From: Mytilus californianus
Lineage: Eukaryota; Mollusca; Bivalvia; Mytilida; Mytilidae
Direction: 5' to 3'
NCBI RefSeq assembly: GCF_021869535.1
Contig: NW_026262593.1
Coordinates: forward strand, 71,450,322 to 71,514,321
DNA: 64,000 nt
Shown: one piece after another, positions 23,895 through 35,621 of the stretch
How the letters are laid out: the number at the start of each line of letters is the position of its first letter
How positions within the stretch are numbered: the stretch's first letter is position 1
Made by a program: the position numbers and the translations under genes
Notes under the pieces: generated by a model
Database searches by the model: none
Seen by the model: the letters and a program-made list of their open reading frames with translations, nothing else
Told to the model about the DNA's origin: nothing

Positions 23895-26210
23895 ATGTGC
23901 ACATATAATCACAAAATCTGCAGCTGCTTTAGAAAAAACCCGTATACATGTATACATATACTAGTACTTAGTTTAGACTGAGTTAATCTTCGCTAATGGC
24001 CAAAGATATGTACTACTTAACTGATACTTATCACTATTATTATACAATCATAAAAATAATATTATCCTTAGAGATTTAAAATTTTAAGGTAAATGAGGAT
24101 TTGGTAAATAAAGATTACATTTGTTTAGATAATCATTAAATACAGTCTGAACGGATCAGACATACAGGTTGAAATGGCGGCTGAATTTCACCTTCAAGAA
24201 CTTACAAATTTTGAGGGAAACAAAACGTCGTTTGAAGAAAAAATGTATTTTCAATCCCCTTTCATAAGCAACTATAGATTAGGAAATAAAGCTGGAATTT
24301 CATTAATTTAACTGGTTCTATTTCAATTAAAATGTATTTCTGCACAGAATTTAACACTGCAAGATACAAAAAAAAAAAAAAAAAAAAAAAAAAATCGGTT
24401 GTCATGGAAACTTAATTAATTTTCTAAAATAACTTGTTATTTTTCAGTTTAATTTCAAAACAATCATGCTACTTGAAGCTGTAACAGGAGAAATGACTAG
24501 AACTGTTTCCTTAAGTAGTATCATAAAACTCAAGTGTTTGTTAGATTGGTTCAGATTTAACGATGCTGGAGCGTTCGGAACACCTGCTTCAATAGATAAT
24601 GTTTGTGTTTGTCATTGGTTTTTCTGGCATTTCTGTAAATTATTTAGTTTGTAAGGAAATTGGAAAGAGTTGAAGATGATATAAAAATCTTGCATGTCTT
24701 AGAAAATCGATTTGGTCGCTATCAAGTGATCATTATTGTGTATCTAATCTATTCAGTGCTATATCGCCAATATAATTGAATTGTCAAAGAGAGAGATTTC
24801 CGAATAGTTTTTTTTTTTCAGAACGTAACCTGCCGCCATTTTTTGCAGATCTGATCAATGTTTTAATTTATTTCTGTAATGGTATTTTCCCTGCAATCAT
24901 CGTCTTTGATGTGTTTTGTGGAAACTTGAGATGAAAAGTAATCAAGAAAAATCTAATTTACGATTAAATACACTTGAGATTGATAGATCCCATTTAAAAC
25001 AAATCCTGGTTATACGGTTTTGTTGAAAGTAAAACAAATGTTTTCTACACTTTGGTAATTCTATGTTTTCTCAATCGAATTCTGATGACAGCCAAATTTC
25101 ATGTAAATCTCCTGACCATTGAACCAAACAATATTGGAATCTACCTGAGACTGAAAAATATTCGGGCAAACATCAATTGGTAATCCCAAATAATTGCTTT
25201 TTATTCTAAGAAAACGTCTTCATAATTTCGCATTGAACCCCATCCTCATCCTTCATCCTGCGCATTTGAACAGTGACGTCTAAAATTTCAATTGACGTAC
25301 AGTATTTATTTCCTTTACATCTAAGGTACAGATATCCTGTTCCTAAATAATATCAGAAGTATAGGGAACTTCTTGTGGAAGCCTGATTCAACTTGCAGGA
25401 GTCCAGTTTATATTGGAATTTCAAAACCTGGTTTTGATATGGTAATATTAATGATAAAGTGAATAAGTTTACAAATGGTCCTTCAAAATTTTCAATTAAA
25501 CTTATCGATAATGGTATTTGTACTGATTATCATTACCTCTTACATTTTGTGAATACTAGTTTGAAACTGGTTTGAAATGTTTAAATTTATTTTTTGTATT
25601 GCAAGTCTGTATACACATTTTCGTAGGAGATTGCACAGAGCGTATCTTGCACTGTTCAAGTATAGGATGAAATCTTTTCAGAAGTCCAGCAACCGATATC
25701 GACATAACTTCTGAACTTCCTGCAGCGAGTACAAAAAGGTGTTTTGATGCAAGTTTCATAACTTTTAGTGGAAAACCAAAAACAAACGTCACAACTGTTA
25801 ATCAAGTGCACCTTCCAATTTAGAACTAATCGAACTTCCCTTGCATGGCTGAATAGATTCTTTTTCAGTAACGTTTTATTCATACTTCACAGATGTAATT
25901 AAACTGAGACAAAATGTTGTACCAAAGTTATAATTGATACATGAGAAGCATTACTTCAAGTTATTCTACGGACTTAACAACATTATATGTCCTTTCATTG
26001 CCTCATAAAATTTTGCTCTGGTATAAAATGGTATTCATAAGCCTGACAATGTCGGTTTTTAAGCGTGCAAATAATTGAATTTGAATCAGTTATGGAGGTT
26101 TTTGTAGCATTGATCAGGTTGCACTGATCATGTTAAACATATCCTCTTGGTAATATTCCGTGTAATTACAACAGCAATGGTTGTGTAACACATCACTCCA
26201 TCATGGAAAA
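23895..26210. other. Non-coding stretch with unsupported ORFs
   Basis: It contains a 27-base A run at 24368-24394. A minus-strand frame at 25556-25792 (78 codons, includes VMSISVAGLLKRF, preceded internally by an acceptor-like CTCGCTGCAG) reads more protein-like than most, but it overlaps another frame and shows no known motif. I do not call it a gene. Confidence 0.35.
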
Positions 26211-26213
26211 CTT

Positions 26214-26490
26214 AATGTAAAATCTTTAATTGAGGAGACTTTGGGGGATATTTTGGAAATATATGAACCATAGGAAACTACCACTTAAACGGCCTTTGCA
26301 AATATAGGTCACTTACACTACTTTTTTTTTAACATTTTGAAGTTGGCAGTTTAAAAATGTAAAATCTTTGAATTGAGAAGACTTTGGGGATATTTTTGAA
26401 ATTTATGAACTCATGGAAAATACAACATAAACGGCCTTTAAAAAAAATATTTCATTTGGCAAATGCAATTTAAAGTTGACAAAAAAAAAA
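26214..26490 (+). repeat. Diverged tandem duplication, period about 142 bp
   Basis: AATGTAAAATCTTT at 26214 recurs at 26356. After it both units continue with GAGRAGACTTTGGGG, TATTTTNGAAATWTATGAAC and AAACGGCCTTT in the same order. The units differ by point changes and small indels. Not seen elsewhere in the window. Confidence 0.75.
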
Positions 26491-26652
26491 GGGAAACATT
26501 TTCAAAAGATGTCTGTGTTTATTTATCTATAGTAGTATAACATCTGTATATATAGAGGAACATTTTTAACTATTTTTTTTTAAAAGATTTGAATGTAGAG
26601 CGTTTTGGTTCTTTTGTTTCTGTATTTCCTGTACAGACCAAATTTGCCTGAT

Positions 26653-26916
26653 TCATCTTTCATCATTGTCCAAAAATAAACACATTATACATTTATACAA
26701 ATTCATTGCATTCCTTACATCCTGTTTTAAGACTTTCAAAAAATAATCAAAACTACACCAATGTGTGTCGATTTCACGTTTACACGTTTTAAAGTCATAA
26801 AAGTGACAGGTAAGACGGAAATATACATGCATGAACACCTCTGCCAGCAGCTGTTCTACTTGAATTTCAAACCAACTAAATTGCAAACTTTTGAACATCC
26901 AAACATTGACTTTCAT
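26653..26916 (-). CDS. Unidentified 87-codon ATG open frame
   Basis: The frame begins with ATG and contains five cysteines in its second half (segments LTCHFYDFKTC and KCIMCLF). It has no recognisable domain and no clear signal peptide of its own. It lies on the same strand as, and about 1.9 kb downstream of, the possible signal-peptide exon at 28769-28804. The length is compatible with chance, so confidence is low. Confidence 0.12.
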   Translation of the reverse strand: MKVNVWMFKSLQFSWFEIQVEQLLAEVFMHVYFRLTCHFYDFKTCKREIDTHWCSFDYFLKVLKQDVRNAMNLYKCIMCLFLDNDER

Positions 26917-27453
26917 TTAACATCAATTTGATTACTGTTTTTGTATTGATATTTCTAAATTCGATTTAATAAGTGATTGAAAATGTTTGAAACTGACAAC
27001 TAAATTACTACGCCAACTATATAAGACTAGTTTTCCCGGTAAAATAATAGCATAATAATGGCGCATTGGTCGTCTGTTAATGGCATATCTTGGTCTTTGA
27101 AGCGTTTAAGTATTGCTTTGGTTTCAAAATGGCGACATTATGTCACTTTCTTTGACACTTTGCGAGAATTATCTATTAGTTATTACAGGGGCTGCTTGTA
27201 TCTATTCATTAGTAAGCATTTTTGGTAAAGAAATATATGTTTTGAATTGCATATACATTTTTTGTACTTGAATCGAGAAAAGCGACATGAGGTAAACTAA
27301 AAAAGGTGTTTGTAAATTGATAGAAACGCAAAGAAATTTCAAATCTAAATAGATTTTTAACAATACAGTATTTGCCCCCTCCCCCTTTTTGGGGGAAGTA
27401 AAACGACTCAATATATGCATAGAAATAACGTGTTTTGTAATCCTTAAATTACA

Positions 27454-27565
27454 CCCCCCCCCCCCCCCCCATAAAAACAAAAACAACTTAAATTTACAAA
27501 TACACAGTGATTTTGTGCAGCATCAGCATCTTTATACGTGACGTCTGGACTCCCCCCCCCCCCCC
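27454..27565. repeat. Paired long C runs (17 C and 14 C)
   Basis: There are uninterrupted C runs at 27454-27470 and 27552-27565, preceded near 27375 by CCCCCTCCCCC and followed there by GGGGG. The minus strand is therefore G-run rich over about 200 bp. Long homopolymer counts are assembly-sensitive. Confidence 0.8.
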
Positions 27566-27569
27566 ATAA

Positions 27570-28765
27570 AATCTTCCCAAAAAGCTACACTATTTCCAGT
27601 GAGCCTGCTTTAGATTTATGAATGATTTTGCCACCCCGTGGACAACATTGCTTACAAAATTATATTTTATGATATTGGCATGTTGATTTTATTGTTTTGT
27701 CATATTCTGTAAATGTACCATTATTTTTTGTCTGGCAATGAATGAAAGAGTTTTTACGACAACTTCACCACTTAATTTATCTGTCCACAACGTAGAAGCT
27801 ATTAAATACATATCCACATGTTTAGCTTATTGTTTTGCAAGCATGGTCTTAGATTGATAATCCCAAACCCTGTACCTATTTGCCGACTTTCAGTCTTACT
27901 TTAGATTATGTTTCTGGAGATGGATTCGATTGCAATGCGGTTTTTTCATGATATTAAATTTAATTGTTTCAAATAGTAGTTGTACTATTGCTGATAAACT
28001 AAAACAAGTTGAAGTTAATTTGCCTATGAACATAAATGTAATAATGGTATTATTTCATTTCAATATGAATGTACATTTCTGAATAGTCCACGTGCATGTA
28101 GTTATCACTGTCAACGTAGATAAAACGATGCAAGTTCATGCACGTGCTTCACTTATAAATATTTAGTATATTTATATGTTTACTTTTCTTTCTTTTTTCT
28201 TCTCTTTTTATTTGTTTAATATTGTTTACTTTTCAAATATCTCGAAGTAATTGTGCATGAATATAAATATTAAAATACATTTATCATTTGTTCAAAGTTT
28301 ATAAAAAGCATACTTGCACGTGCATCTAAGTAACTGCTGGGGGACCTTTCTTTTATAATTTAAGAAAGTCAGACCCTCTCGAAAGTTTACTTTTCAAGTA
28401 TCATTTGAACACATGCACGTTTTCCCATAAATTGATACATATAAATGTAATAATGTCACAAACCTGTTACATTTTTGCTTGGTTGATTGACATAAAAACA
28501 TTTATTTTATATTGTTAAAAAATACTTCATATCATTAATCAGATAAATAAAACATTTAAAGAAAAATGTACAAATCGGAGTACAAATCTATATCATTAAA
28601 ATGACAATTTAAAAGCAAGTAATTTCGATTTAAAATCTTTTTTCTGTAGTCATTAGATTAAAACCCTGTAAAAAATGGAAATGGTTGATATATATTTAAC
28701 ATTGTTGTGCTGATATTTAGAGTAATTCTGATTTAATATATATATATATAAAGTTTAAAGAAACT
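27570..28765. other. Non-coding stretch, nothing identified
   Basis: Very AT-rich. The word CACGTGCAT or its close variants occurs several times between 28090 and 28430 (for example CCACGTGCATG and GCACGTGCATC), without a regular period. A TA-dinucleotide run lies at about 28736-28749. Confidence 0.4.
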
Positions 28766-28768
28766 TAC

Positions 28769-28804
28769 CACGAAAATAACAAACACACAAAAATTCAGTA
28801 ACAT
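28769..28804 (-). CDS. Possible first coding exon encoding a signal-peptide start
   Basis: On the minus strand an ATG with A at -3 (GATAAAATGT) opens the hydrophobic peptide MLLNFCVFVIFV, directly followed in phase 0 by a perfect donor GTAAGT. Secreted-protein genes in molluscs often split the signal peptide like this. A TATATAG lies about 30 nt upstream of the ATG, too close to give a normal leader. No second exon can be proven; minus-strand frames at 26653-26916 and 25556-25792 are only possibilities. Confidence 0.2.
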
Positions 28805-28913
28805 TTTATCAGCAAGGAATCGGCTTCATCTATATACTATCCACAAAGATTAAGACAATAATGACGCACGCATTTGTCTATCTGTCAAAAAGAGTTTCTT
28901 AATAAGACGTTTT

Positions 28914-29108
28914 TTATGTTACACCGGACACTCTAAAAACACAAGTCAATAAAGAATAGCGGCAGGTGTAATAAGCTGAAATATTCCCCTCCGAGTCGTT
29001 GAATATGCTCGTATTATTACCCGCCTGGGAACCGTATTGTTTAAAGTTATTGTTAGAGCGAACGCTGACTAGATATCTCTTGCCATAATCCGAGTTTCTA
29101 CATTCCAA
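28914..29108 (-). CDS. Unidentified 64-codon frame, weak exon candidate
   Basis: The frame opens just after a TGA and has no ATG near its start, so it would have to be an internal exon. Codon use looks balanced (segments SQAGNNTSIFNDSEGN and ISAYYTCRYS, with N-glycosylation-type NNTS and GNIS). It has no family match that I know and is short enough to be chance. Confidence 0.12.
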   Translation of the reverse strand: MECRNSDYGKRYLVSVRSNNNFKQYGSQAGNNTSIFNDSEGNISAYYTCRYSLLTCVFRVSGVT

Positions 29109-29109
29109 T

Positions 29110-30140
29110 CAATATTAATTTTCTTTATACCTTAGGAAAATTATGTACTCTATCTAATTGCGCCAGAACACAAAAACCTCATATCTGAAACCTTTATAAA
29201 ACAAATTACTTCATGGGAAGGCAGGAAGCATTTATAGAACAGAAAGATGTGTATTGCAATCAGTTTTAATTGTGTATTGCTATTGATTTCATTATGCTTT
29301 CATTATACGTATTTTTGGGCGTTTTACGCTTCAATAAACTTCCATAATTCATGTTAAATGCATTGAAAAATAAAAAGTAAACAAAAAATATTAGGTTATC
29401 AATTTACTGGTTTTGATATAATGCTGAAATTAGAGTAGTGAAAACATTCAATTAGTTTAATTGAGTCTAGAAAACTTGAATTGGAAGCATAAGGTTGTGA
29501 CGAATGTTTAAAGGGGTCGATACAACATGTTTTGTCAAAAATAAAAATCAATAAGATGGTGAAAGCGATTAGATGAAAGAAACAGAAATGTATTTTTCTC
29601 ATTCTTCATGTCAACATGCAAAAAATGTATTATTAATTTTTTAAGGGGCATAATGTCATGTCATTTTTCAATATTTGTATATAATTTAATTGCAATCTTT
29701 GGTTTTGAATACCGGAGTTGTCGCGGCAATACAATAGCATTCGGCGAGAAACTTGCCAAATTTCATATATCATATATAGATTTAGAATGGGGGCAGAATT
29801 AACCCTTTGGGGTTATCGGGTGGAAGTTATTTGTAAGATATAGAACTGCCTTGTCGAAAATCAAACAACGCAAAATTAGCAAAAAGGACCCTAATTTAAA
29901 GACCAATTCAACTTTTCAATAGCGAAGTTAAATCTCTCGTCACCGATTAAGTTATATGAAAAATGTCAGACATAAATTTCAACCAAGCTCTGCTGTATTG
30001 TTTTTGCATGCCGGATGTTTTCATCTTGATGTCGACCAATTGTTTAGCAAAGTCGTCAGCCAATCCATAAACAATTCAAAATTTTCATTTTAAATATATA
30101 TACATGTATACTGAATATGCTTAAAACTTCATTATCGAAT
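29110..30140. other. Non-coding stretch, nothing identified
   Basis: AT-rich sequence, with frames at 29399-29602 (minus) and 29608-29802 (plus) of chance length only. Confidence 0.4.
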
Positions 30141-30145
30141 TGTAA

Positions 30146-30486
30146 GATGATTGATTGATTGTTGATTGCCACACTCTGCAGTGGCAAATATTTCACGCAT
30201 GTTCAGGGCTAGAACAAATTGCCAATAAATACAATCGGTATATAGGTCCTACTAAAGATGATAGACCGGATAATTGGCGGGAAAATTGAAATGTCACTGC
30301 AAAATGAGGGCATATTGGATATCAAAAGTAATTTAGCCTTGCTACAAGCCAACTGTACGGACCCCTCAAAGAGTTGTCGCGATAGTTCTAAACGTACAGA
30401 GAGAATGGTACTCTTTCAACACGTAGCATCGGATTTAACGTCCCAATTCTGACCGAACGTGGCTGGTAATTTATACATCGCGCACA
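30146..30486 (+). repeat. Family A dispersed repeat, copy 3, near full length
   Basis: It starts with a TTGA-rich end (GATGATTGATTGATTGTTGA), then CAGTGGCAAATATTTCACGC. It continues with GGACCCCTCAAAGAGTTG and ends with GGATTTAACGTCCCAATTCT. Open frames inside are not genes. It faces an inverted copy at 30640-30973. Confidence 0.75.
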
Positions 30487-30639
30487 GTTTAGAGAAAGAT
30501 ATACACAAATTTTTAGTTGAAAGAGAGATTGAAGGAAGACAGTTTTGATATACAATGATGGTTAAACTTTCACCCTAAGGGCGTATTGGGTTATAGAAAC
30601 ATAGTAATCTTTGGGCTTCTGCCGTTTCTAGAGTAAAAC

Positions 30640-30973
30640 TCTTGTTGAAGGAAGGCGTTCATTTGACTTTGCGGGTGAATACATTCGCAGGTATGGGGAC
30701 ATTAAAGCCGATACCGCGTGTAGGGGTGAACGTGGCGCTGTTTAAGAACACTTATATCAACTCTTTGAGGCGACAGTAGGCGGTCTATTGCAAGGTTAAA
30801 TTCTGCCCCTATCAAACTAACCGACTGCATGATTTTCGAGTGACGGCCCAAATTATCTGCCCTTCATTCCGGTAGTCCCACTTTGCGGAACCATTGCATT
30901 TGTTCTTGTTCTAATCCAAAATATGCATGAAATAATTGCCACCGAATGTTAAAAAATAACAATCAATCAATCA
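30640..30973 (-). repeat. Family A dispersed repeat, copy 4, inverted relative to copy 3
   Basis: On the plus strand it ends ATGCATGAAATAATTGCCAC, then AACAATCAATCAATCAT, the reverse complement of the TTGA-rich start of copy 3. Internally GGGGACATTAAAGCCGATAC and CAACTCTTTGAGG match the family in reverse. The two copies lie right end to right end with about 150 bp between them. Confidence 0.7.
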
Positions 30974-30979
30974 TAGTAT

Positions 30980-31685
30980 GAATGTGATATTTGTCACTTG
31001 ATGTTAACACATATATCCATCCATCCTTCATTCGTCGGCTTATTTTTAAACTGTGCCAGTCTTTATTGCAAAACTAAGCGACAAATTGAACTTTTCACAT
31101 ATCATACTAAGTTAGAAATTTAAGATTTAAGATCAAACAAAGTGACATTGTTGTATTTTTAATTTGAGTTTCATTAACATATCATCATAGTGTATCACGA
31201 ACATATTTTGGGACTAAAATGGGGCTAAAATGACCGTCCTCCTTTAAATGATATACATGCACATAATCCTCTGAGAGTTTGACTATAGGTGAAGGTTAAC
31301 CAAGCGCTTCAAATGCATTGAAAGCAAAATTAAATATGATCCGAAGACCGAAGCATTAGGGTCTATGAATAGGAAAATCTAAAGTTCATGAAATAATACA
31401 AACGCCGGACTTCAGAACATACGAGAACAAGTTTAAAATTTCAAACAACAACGCAAAGTGAAAATTAATTTGCATAATAATCTTTTTTTTTTAAAGTAAC
31501 AAACACGGTACATACTTTTTCATTCATGGAATTTAATCATTTAATATCTTAATATTTACCAAATGATTTATTGGATAGTAAAAAAAATAGGGCCATCCCT
31601 AGATTTCTTCCATTCGACAGTTATACTCACGCTAAAGAGGGTCGTTCGCTTGTTTGTCTTGGATTTAAAGAACGCTTCTAAGGCC
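30980..31685. other. Non-coding stretch, nothing identified
   Basis: AT-rich sequence with no repeat or gene recognised. Confidence 0.4.
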
Positions 31686-31689
31686 AGTC

Positions 31690-31800
31690 TGAAAGGTAAA
31701 GTTAAATCTGATGCCTCGAGCAAGGAGATTGCAAAGCTTTCTATACGTTAAAGAACGCATGCAACAACTCTTTGAGGGATCCGGAAGTACCATAACGCAC
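31690..31800 (-). repeat. Family A fragment
   Basis: GTTAAATCTGATGCCTCGAG and CAACTCTTTGAGGGATCCG follow the same order as the reverse complement of the right half of family A. The left half, with the TTGA-rich end, is missing. The overlapping open frames are by-products. Confidence 0.55.
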
Positions 31801-31960
31801 AGTGAAAAATTAAACGCGAAGACATCAATCTTAAATTGCAAGATAAAAACAATACACGTACATTGTCGGAAAATGCAGAAATTATTTCTACTCGCTACGA
31901 AACTTGAAAATAGCTCGGCGAACACCGGGATTCTTTTACCTAGACCATATATCAATCAAA

Positions 31961-32247
31961 GGGGCACCATAAGGTGGTACATAACACTACAGGGAGATAA
32001 CTCTGTAAAAATCAGCTGAACGTTTTAATCACGTTCTATTGTTCAGGAAATATTAAGCTTCTCAATGATCAAAACTAGTGTTTGTCAAACTGCTATATAT
32101 CCAATGAAATTTTTCCGATAAAGTTTGTGGTTCAAGTGTTTTGAAATTTTTATATTTTTGTCAAAGGGTCAAAGTAAATGTTTTGTCAAAATTTTATGAA
32201 AATTAAACGAGCCAAATTTATTTTAGTCAAGGTGTTTGGTACCCCCA
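31961..32247. mobile_element. Probable TIR-bounded repeat (family Q)
   Basis: The left end GGGGCACCATAAGG faces GGGGGTACCAAACACC (right end on the minus strand). The interior has AACACTACAGGGAGATAACT and GTGTTTGTCAAACTGCTATA, which I recall as common in mussel DNA. No clear target duplication and no open frame of note. The boundaries are tentative. Confidence 0.45.
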
Positions 32248-32249
32248 TA

Positions 32250-33300
32250 AGAACGAGTTTCCTAGCGTAGACACTTTATTTTGATCTCTAATCAGATAAT
32301 AAACTTTCAACGGTATATTTAAACGCGGTATAAATTTTGTTTGAGAACCTTAAATCTAAATCGAAGCTTGGAAAACCTAACCAAAACCTCAAATTGATTT
32401 TCTACCGATAATTACTGATGAATAATTTAAAATGTTATGTACTATACACTGTACAATAAACATCCATTAGGCTTGCATCTTCGACATGATAAAATTAATT
32501 CAAAGCCCAAAGGCATTTTGTTTAGGATTGTTTAGGATTTCCAACCTCATTAATGTGATTCAATCTTCTGTTTTTAAACATTCGACGTTAATGTGTTATA
32601 TCCATAAAGTAAATTTAGCTAAGAGTAATGTGTCTACTAGCTGTAGCTTTAATGAAAAATAAAGGGAAGTAATCAATTTTCTCTCTTTGAAAATTTGAAT
32701 GGAGTTTATTAAAACTGACAGAGTTATCTTTCTTGGAATATGAAGATTCAGTGTCGGAATTGAGAGATTTCATAATAGGAAGAAAAGCGTTTTGTTTTGT
32801 AGCGAGTACAAAACCGACAATGTGCGTTATTAAAAATCCGACAATTTAAACATTAAAGTTTTTTATTATGATTTTTAATATTATTCGACATGGCTTAAAC
32901 CTGGGACATAATATATTGACATAATAGTCCAAGCTTAAAGCTGACCGGAAGGAGGACAACAAAAGGAATTGCGACATAACGAAGTTATTTTAACTTTACA
33001 GTTTACTCAACACAGAAGCAGGATATAATTGATCTTTATTTGAATACTCGAATGATAAAAATAAAGCAAAACATTATTTATATAACTTGTATGTGTAAAA
33101 TAGACCGCTGATTGCAGGATAAATATTTTTTTCTAAAGCTAGTTTCACTCATTGCGTCTATTCGTCTTAGCGAAGCCCTGACTTTTGGTTATGTAAAATT
33201 TTCATAAAAAATGTAACTTAAAACAATCATGACCGAACTACTTTTTGACATTACGCTCCTACATGTAGTCCTTCATTAAAGTGTCGTTTATATACAGAGC
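32250..33300. other. Non-coding stretch, nothing identified
   Basis: AT-rich sequence, with no gene, repeat pair or RNA that I can support. Confidence 0.4.
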
Positions 33301-33307
33301 AGAGGCA

Positions 33308-33500
33308 AGTCAGGAATATGACAGTTGTTTTCCATTAGTTTGATGTGTTTAGGAATTTGATTTTGCCATTTGATAAAGGACTATCCATTTTGAATTTTCC
33401 TTCGAGTTAGGTATTTCTGTTATTTTACTAGTACTTTTTTCTATATCTACTACTTAAGACCTAAGTGAGATTTTTGTGGTGTCGCATTCCCCACTATTTC
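33308..33500 (+). repeat. Dispersed repeat remembered from mussel DNA (family F)
   Basis: GTTTGATGTGTTTAGGAATT, TGATTTTGCCATTTGATAAA and TTTTGAATTTTCCTTCGAG match a sequence I remember as recurrent in Mytilus. There is no second copy in this window, so the call depends on memory. Confidence 0.4.
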
Positions 33501-33767
33501 TTTACGTTATTTTCGTACGGGAAAAGCCGAAAGTATATTTAACATATATCGATAAAGTGGTGTCAAGATTGCGTGTATAACAGTTGAAACTAATGGCTAC
33601 GCCACGACACTAAGCCAAACAATAAATGATAAAATTATAAAATATTAAACATCATATATGCCAGTAGTAAAAAAGAGTGTTATAATATTTATGCAGGTGT
33701 TGTGTCCACTCACCTCAGTGCAAATGATTTTTAATGAACGTAACAGTAAGCTGCATAATATCAAATG

Positions 33768-34545
33768 AAGATAGAAGTAATTGTAATGATCTCTCTTTTT
33801 CGGATAATTTCAAAAATCCAGGACAAATATTATTTATGTCTTTTTCTAGATGTTTTCGTAAAGATATATCAAGTTTACATGTTAAGAAAAAGTGGGTTTC
33901 ATTTTAACCTCATTAATATTACAATAATTACAAATTCTATTTTCTCTTTGAATTCTTTTATATCTACCCCTCTCTATTTCCAAGAAATGATCACTTACTC
34001 GCATTTTACATAAACATTTTCGATTTTCAAAATCCTTTTCAAGAATATATTTGTCTAATTCATATTTTCTCTTAATTTTACTGTACAAGAACATTTTACT
34101 TTTTTCATTAGTTGATTTTAATATTCACAAAAATATATTTTCAAAACTATCTTTTATTTCTTTTTTAATATTTTTTTAGAATGAACTCTTCTCTTGTTTA
34201 TAGTTTAGTTACTGTATTTTTATCTATGTCTATCTTTTTTTTTTGTGTCAGCTATATTTTCTACATGTGAAAACCATGAAAATACACCGTTTGTACTGAG
34301 CCATTTATATAAACTAAAAGCATCATATGATAAAGGGTTATTTTCATCACTGGATATTCTTGCTAAGTTTTCAGTGATTTTACTTTAATAAAAACATCTA
34401 TGGGATACTGGGCTTGTTCTGCTCTAGCAGCTTTATTGACAGATTGTTTACTAAGCCCCAGTATATATTTGTAAAATTTTAAATGTGTATTAATAACCCT
34501 GATGGTCATGACAGCAGGTTTAAGGTAGGGATGTCCACAAATATG
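33768..34545 (-). pseudogene. Decayed non-LTR retrotransposon ORF2, C-terminal part
   Basis: Minus-strand translation in three broken frames gives, in order: a segment with HLKFYKYILGLSKQSVNKAA and AQYPIDVFIKVK (about 34365-34520); after a frameshift, YDAFSLYKWLSTNG (about 34290); then ENRKCLCKMRVSDHFLEIER and GRYKRIQRENRICNYCN (about 33910-34040); then, after another frameshift, NETHFFLTCKLDISLRKHLE and FLKLSEKERSLQLLLSS (about 33775-33925). This order and the C-x2-C then H-x4-C pattern fit the region after the reverse transcriptase domain in animal LINE-type ORF2 proteins. No reverse transcriptase or endonuclease domain is seen upstream, so the copy is 5'-truncated. Several frameshifts and stops mark it as dead. 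Confidence 0.7.
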
Positions 34546-34638
34546 AAGAAAAATAGGAACTATTTAAGATAGTATCTAAATCAGCAATTCTTTCTTTGCA
34601 CTAATCAACGCTTATAGAAATATTCCTTGAGATCTAAG

Positions 34639-34822
34639 AGGGACTGGATGGGGTTTACAGAATAGAGAATAATGGACGATAAATAGGATTGAAAAACATG
34701 GCAAAAAAAGGATAGGGAATAATAGTGTACTTAATTATAAAGGATAGAGGATACTTGGCAAAAAAACTTACAAATAGAGAAAGTGGCATAAGAAATTAAA
34801 GAATAAATAAATTACAACCCCT
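34639..34822 (-). mobile_element. Family I element, copy 3, inverted
   Basis: The left end AGGGACTGGATGGGG and the right end (minus strand) AGGGGTTGTAATTTA are inverted termini. The core has AGAATAGAGAATAATGG and GGCAAAAAAAGGATAGGG, the reverse complement of the CTATTCTTTAT/TTTTTGCC words at 10680. It is 184 bp long, with few and irregular units. It lies just 5' of the retrotransposon remnant. No matching flanking duplication. Confidence 0.65.
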
Positions 34823-34934
34823 CACCATAAAGAACATCCACAACACGAGGAAGGAACGTTTCATAAGAAAATAATTTAATAGTTTAAACAAATCACTGCT
34901 TCTTCACTTGTATTTTATGTTGTTTTATTTTAGT

Positions 34935-35145
34935 GGACGGGCTCTGGGCTCCCTGGGCCCCGGACTCTATCCTAATTTCATCGTTGGACTCAATTAAGGC
35001 TCCCCGTACTTTGCTCAAGACTACATTAATATGACTCTTGGTTCCATTGATAGGGCTCCAAGCTACAAGCGAAGGTAGGAATCCGTTACGGGCTCTAATA
35101 CGTGGGCTCCGGGCTCCAAATGAACGGAAGAGTCCAAGTTATTAC
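34935..35145 (-). repeat. GGAGCCC-rich dispersed repeat (family N, copy 1)
   Basis: The reverse complement reads TTGGGTAATAACTTGG, then repeated GGAGCCC words, then TTGGAGCCCTATCAATGG. This aligns with 59158-59290 (TTGGGGTAATAACACGG, CTGGAGCCCAG, GGGAGCCCTATCAACGG). Both copies are much more GC-rich than their surroundings. The open frames inside are by-products. Confidence 0.65.
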
Positions 35146-35149
35146 CCAA

Positions 35150-35615
35150 TTTTTAACCTTACCATTTTACCAATAGGTGTTGATACGCAACCACATATAA
35201 CGAATGTGAATGGAGTAAATGCAAAAACATTATAAATCAAGTTTGTAAAATTCTAGATTAGGAATATTGAAAGTAATATCTGTTGTACTACATTCTACAA
35301 ATAGTCTTTATTCTAACAGGATTGAAAACAGTCCGTTCTTATTCCCCTGGTGATAATTAAAAAAACAACAAAATGAATAAATATTTATCCCATAACATTC
35401 ACGGAGTTTGATACACTCATTTAGGAATTCAGGTTTGCTAGAGTTAGTTCCCCTGCAACGTGAAAATAAGTCCAGCTGCGATCGTGTACATTTACATCGT
35501 TGACAGAATGTTGCAACTTTGTAAAAAAAACATGTGTATGCATTGAAGGTCTTTGTCAATCAAAAAATAAATAAATAAAAAAATAGGTCATTGGGTATTT
35601 GAAAACACATATACG
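35150..35615. other. Non-coding stretch, nothing identified
   Basis: AT-rich sequence. The minus-strand 83-codon frame at 35308-35559 has no recognised motif. Confidence 0.4.
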
Positions 35616-35621
35616 TTTTAC

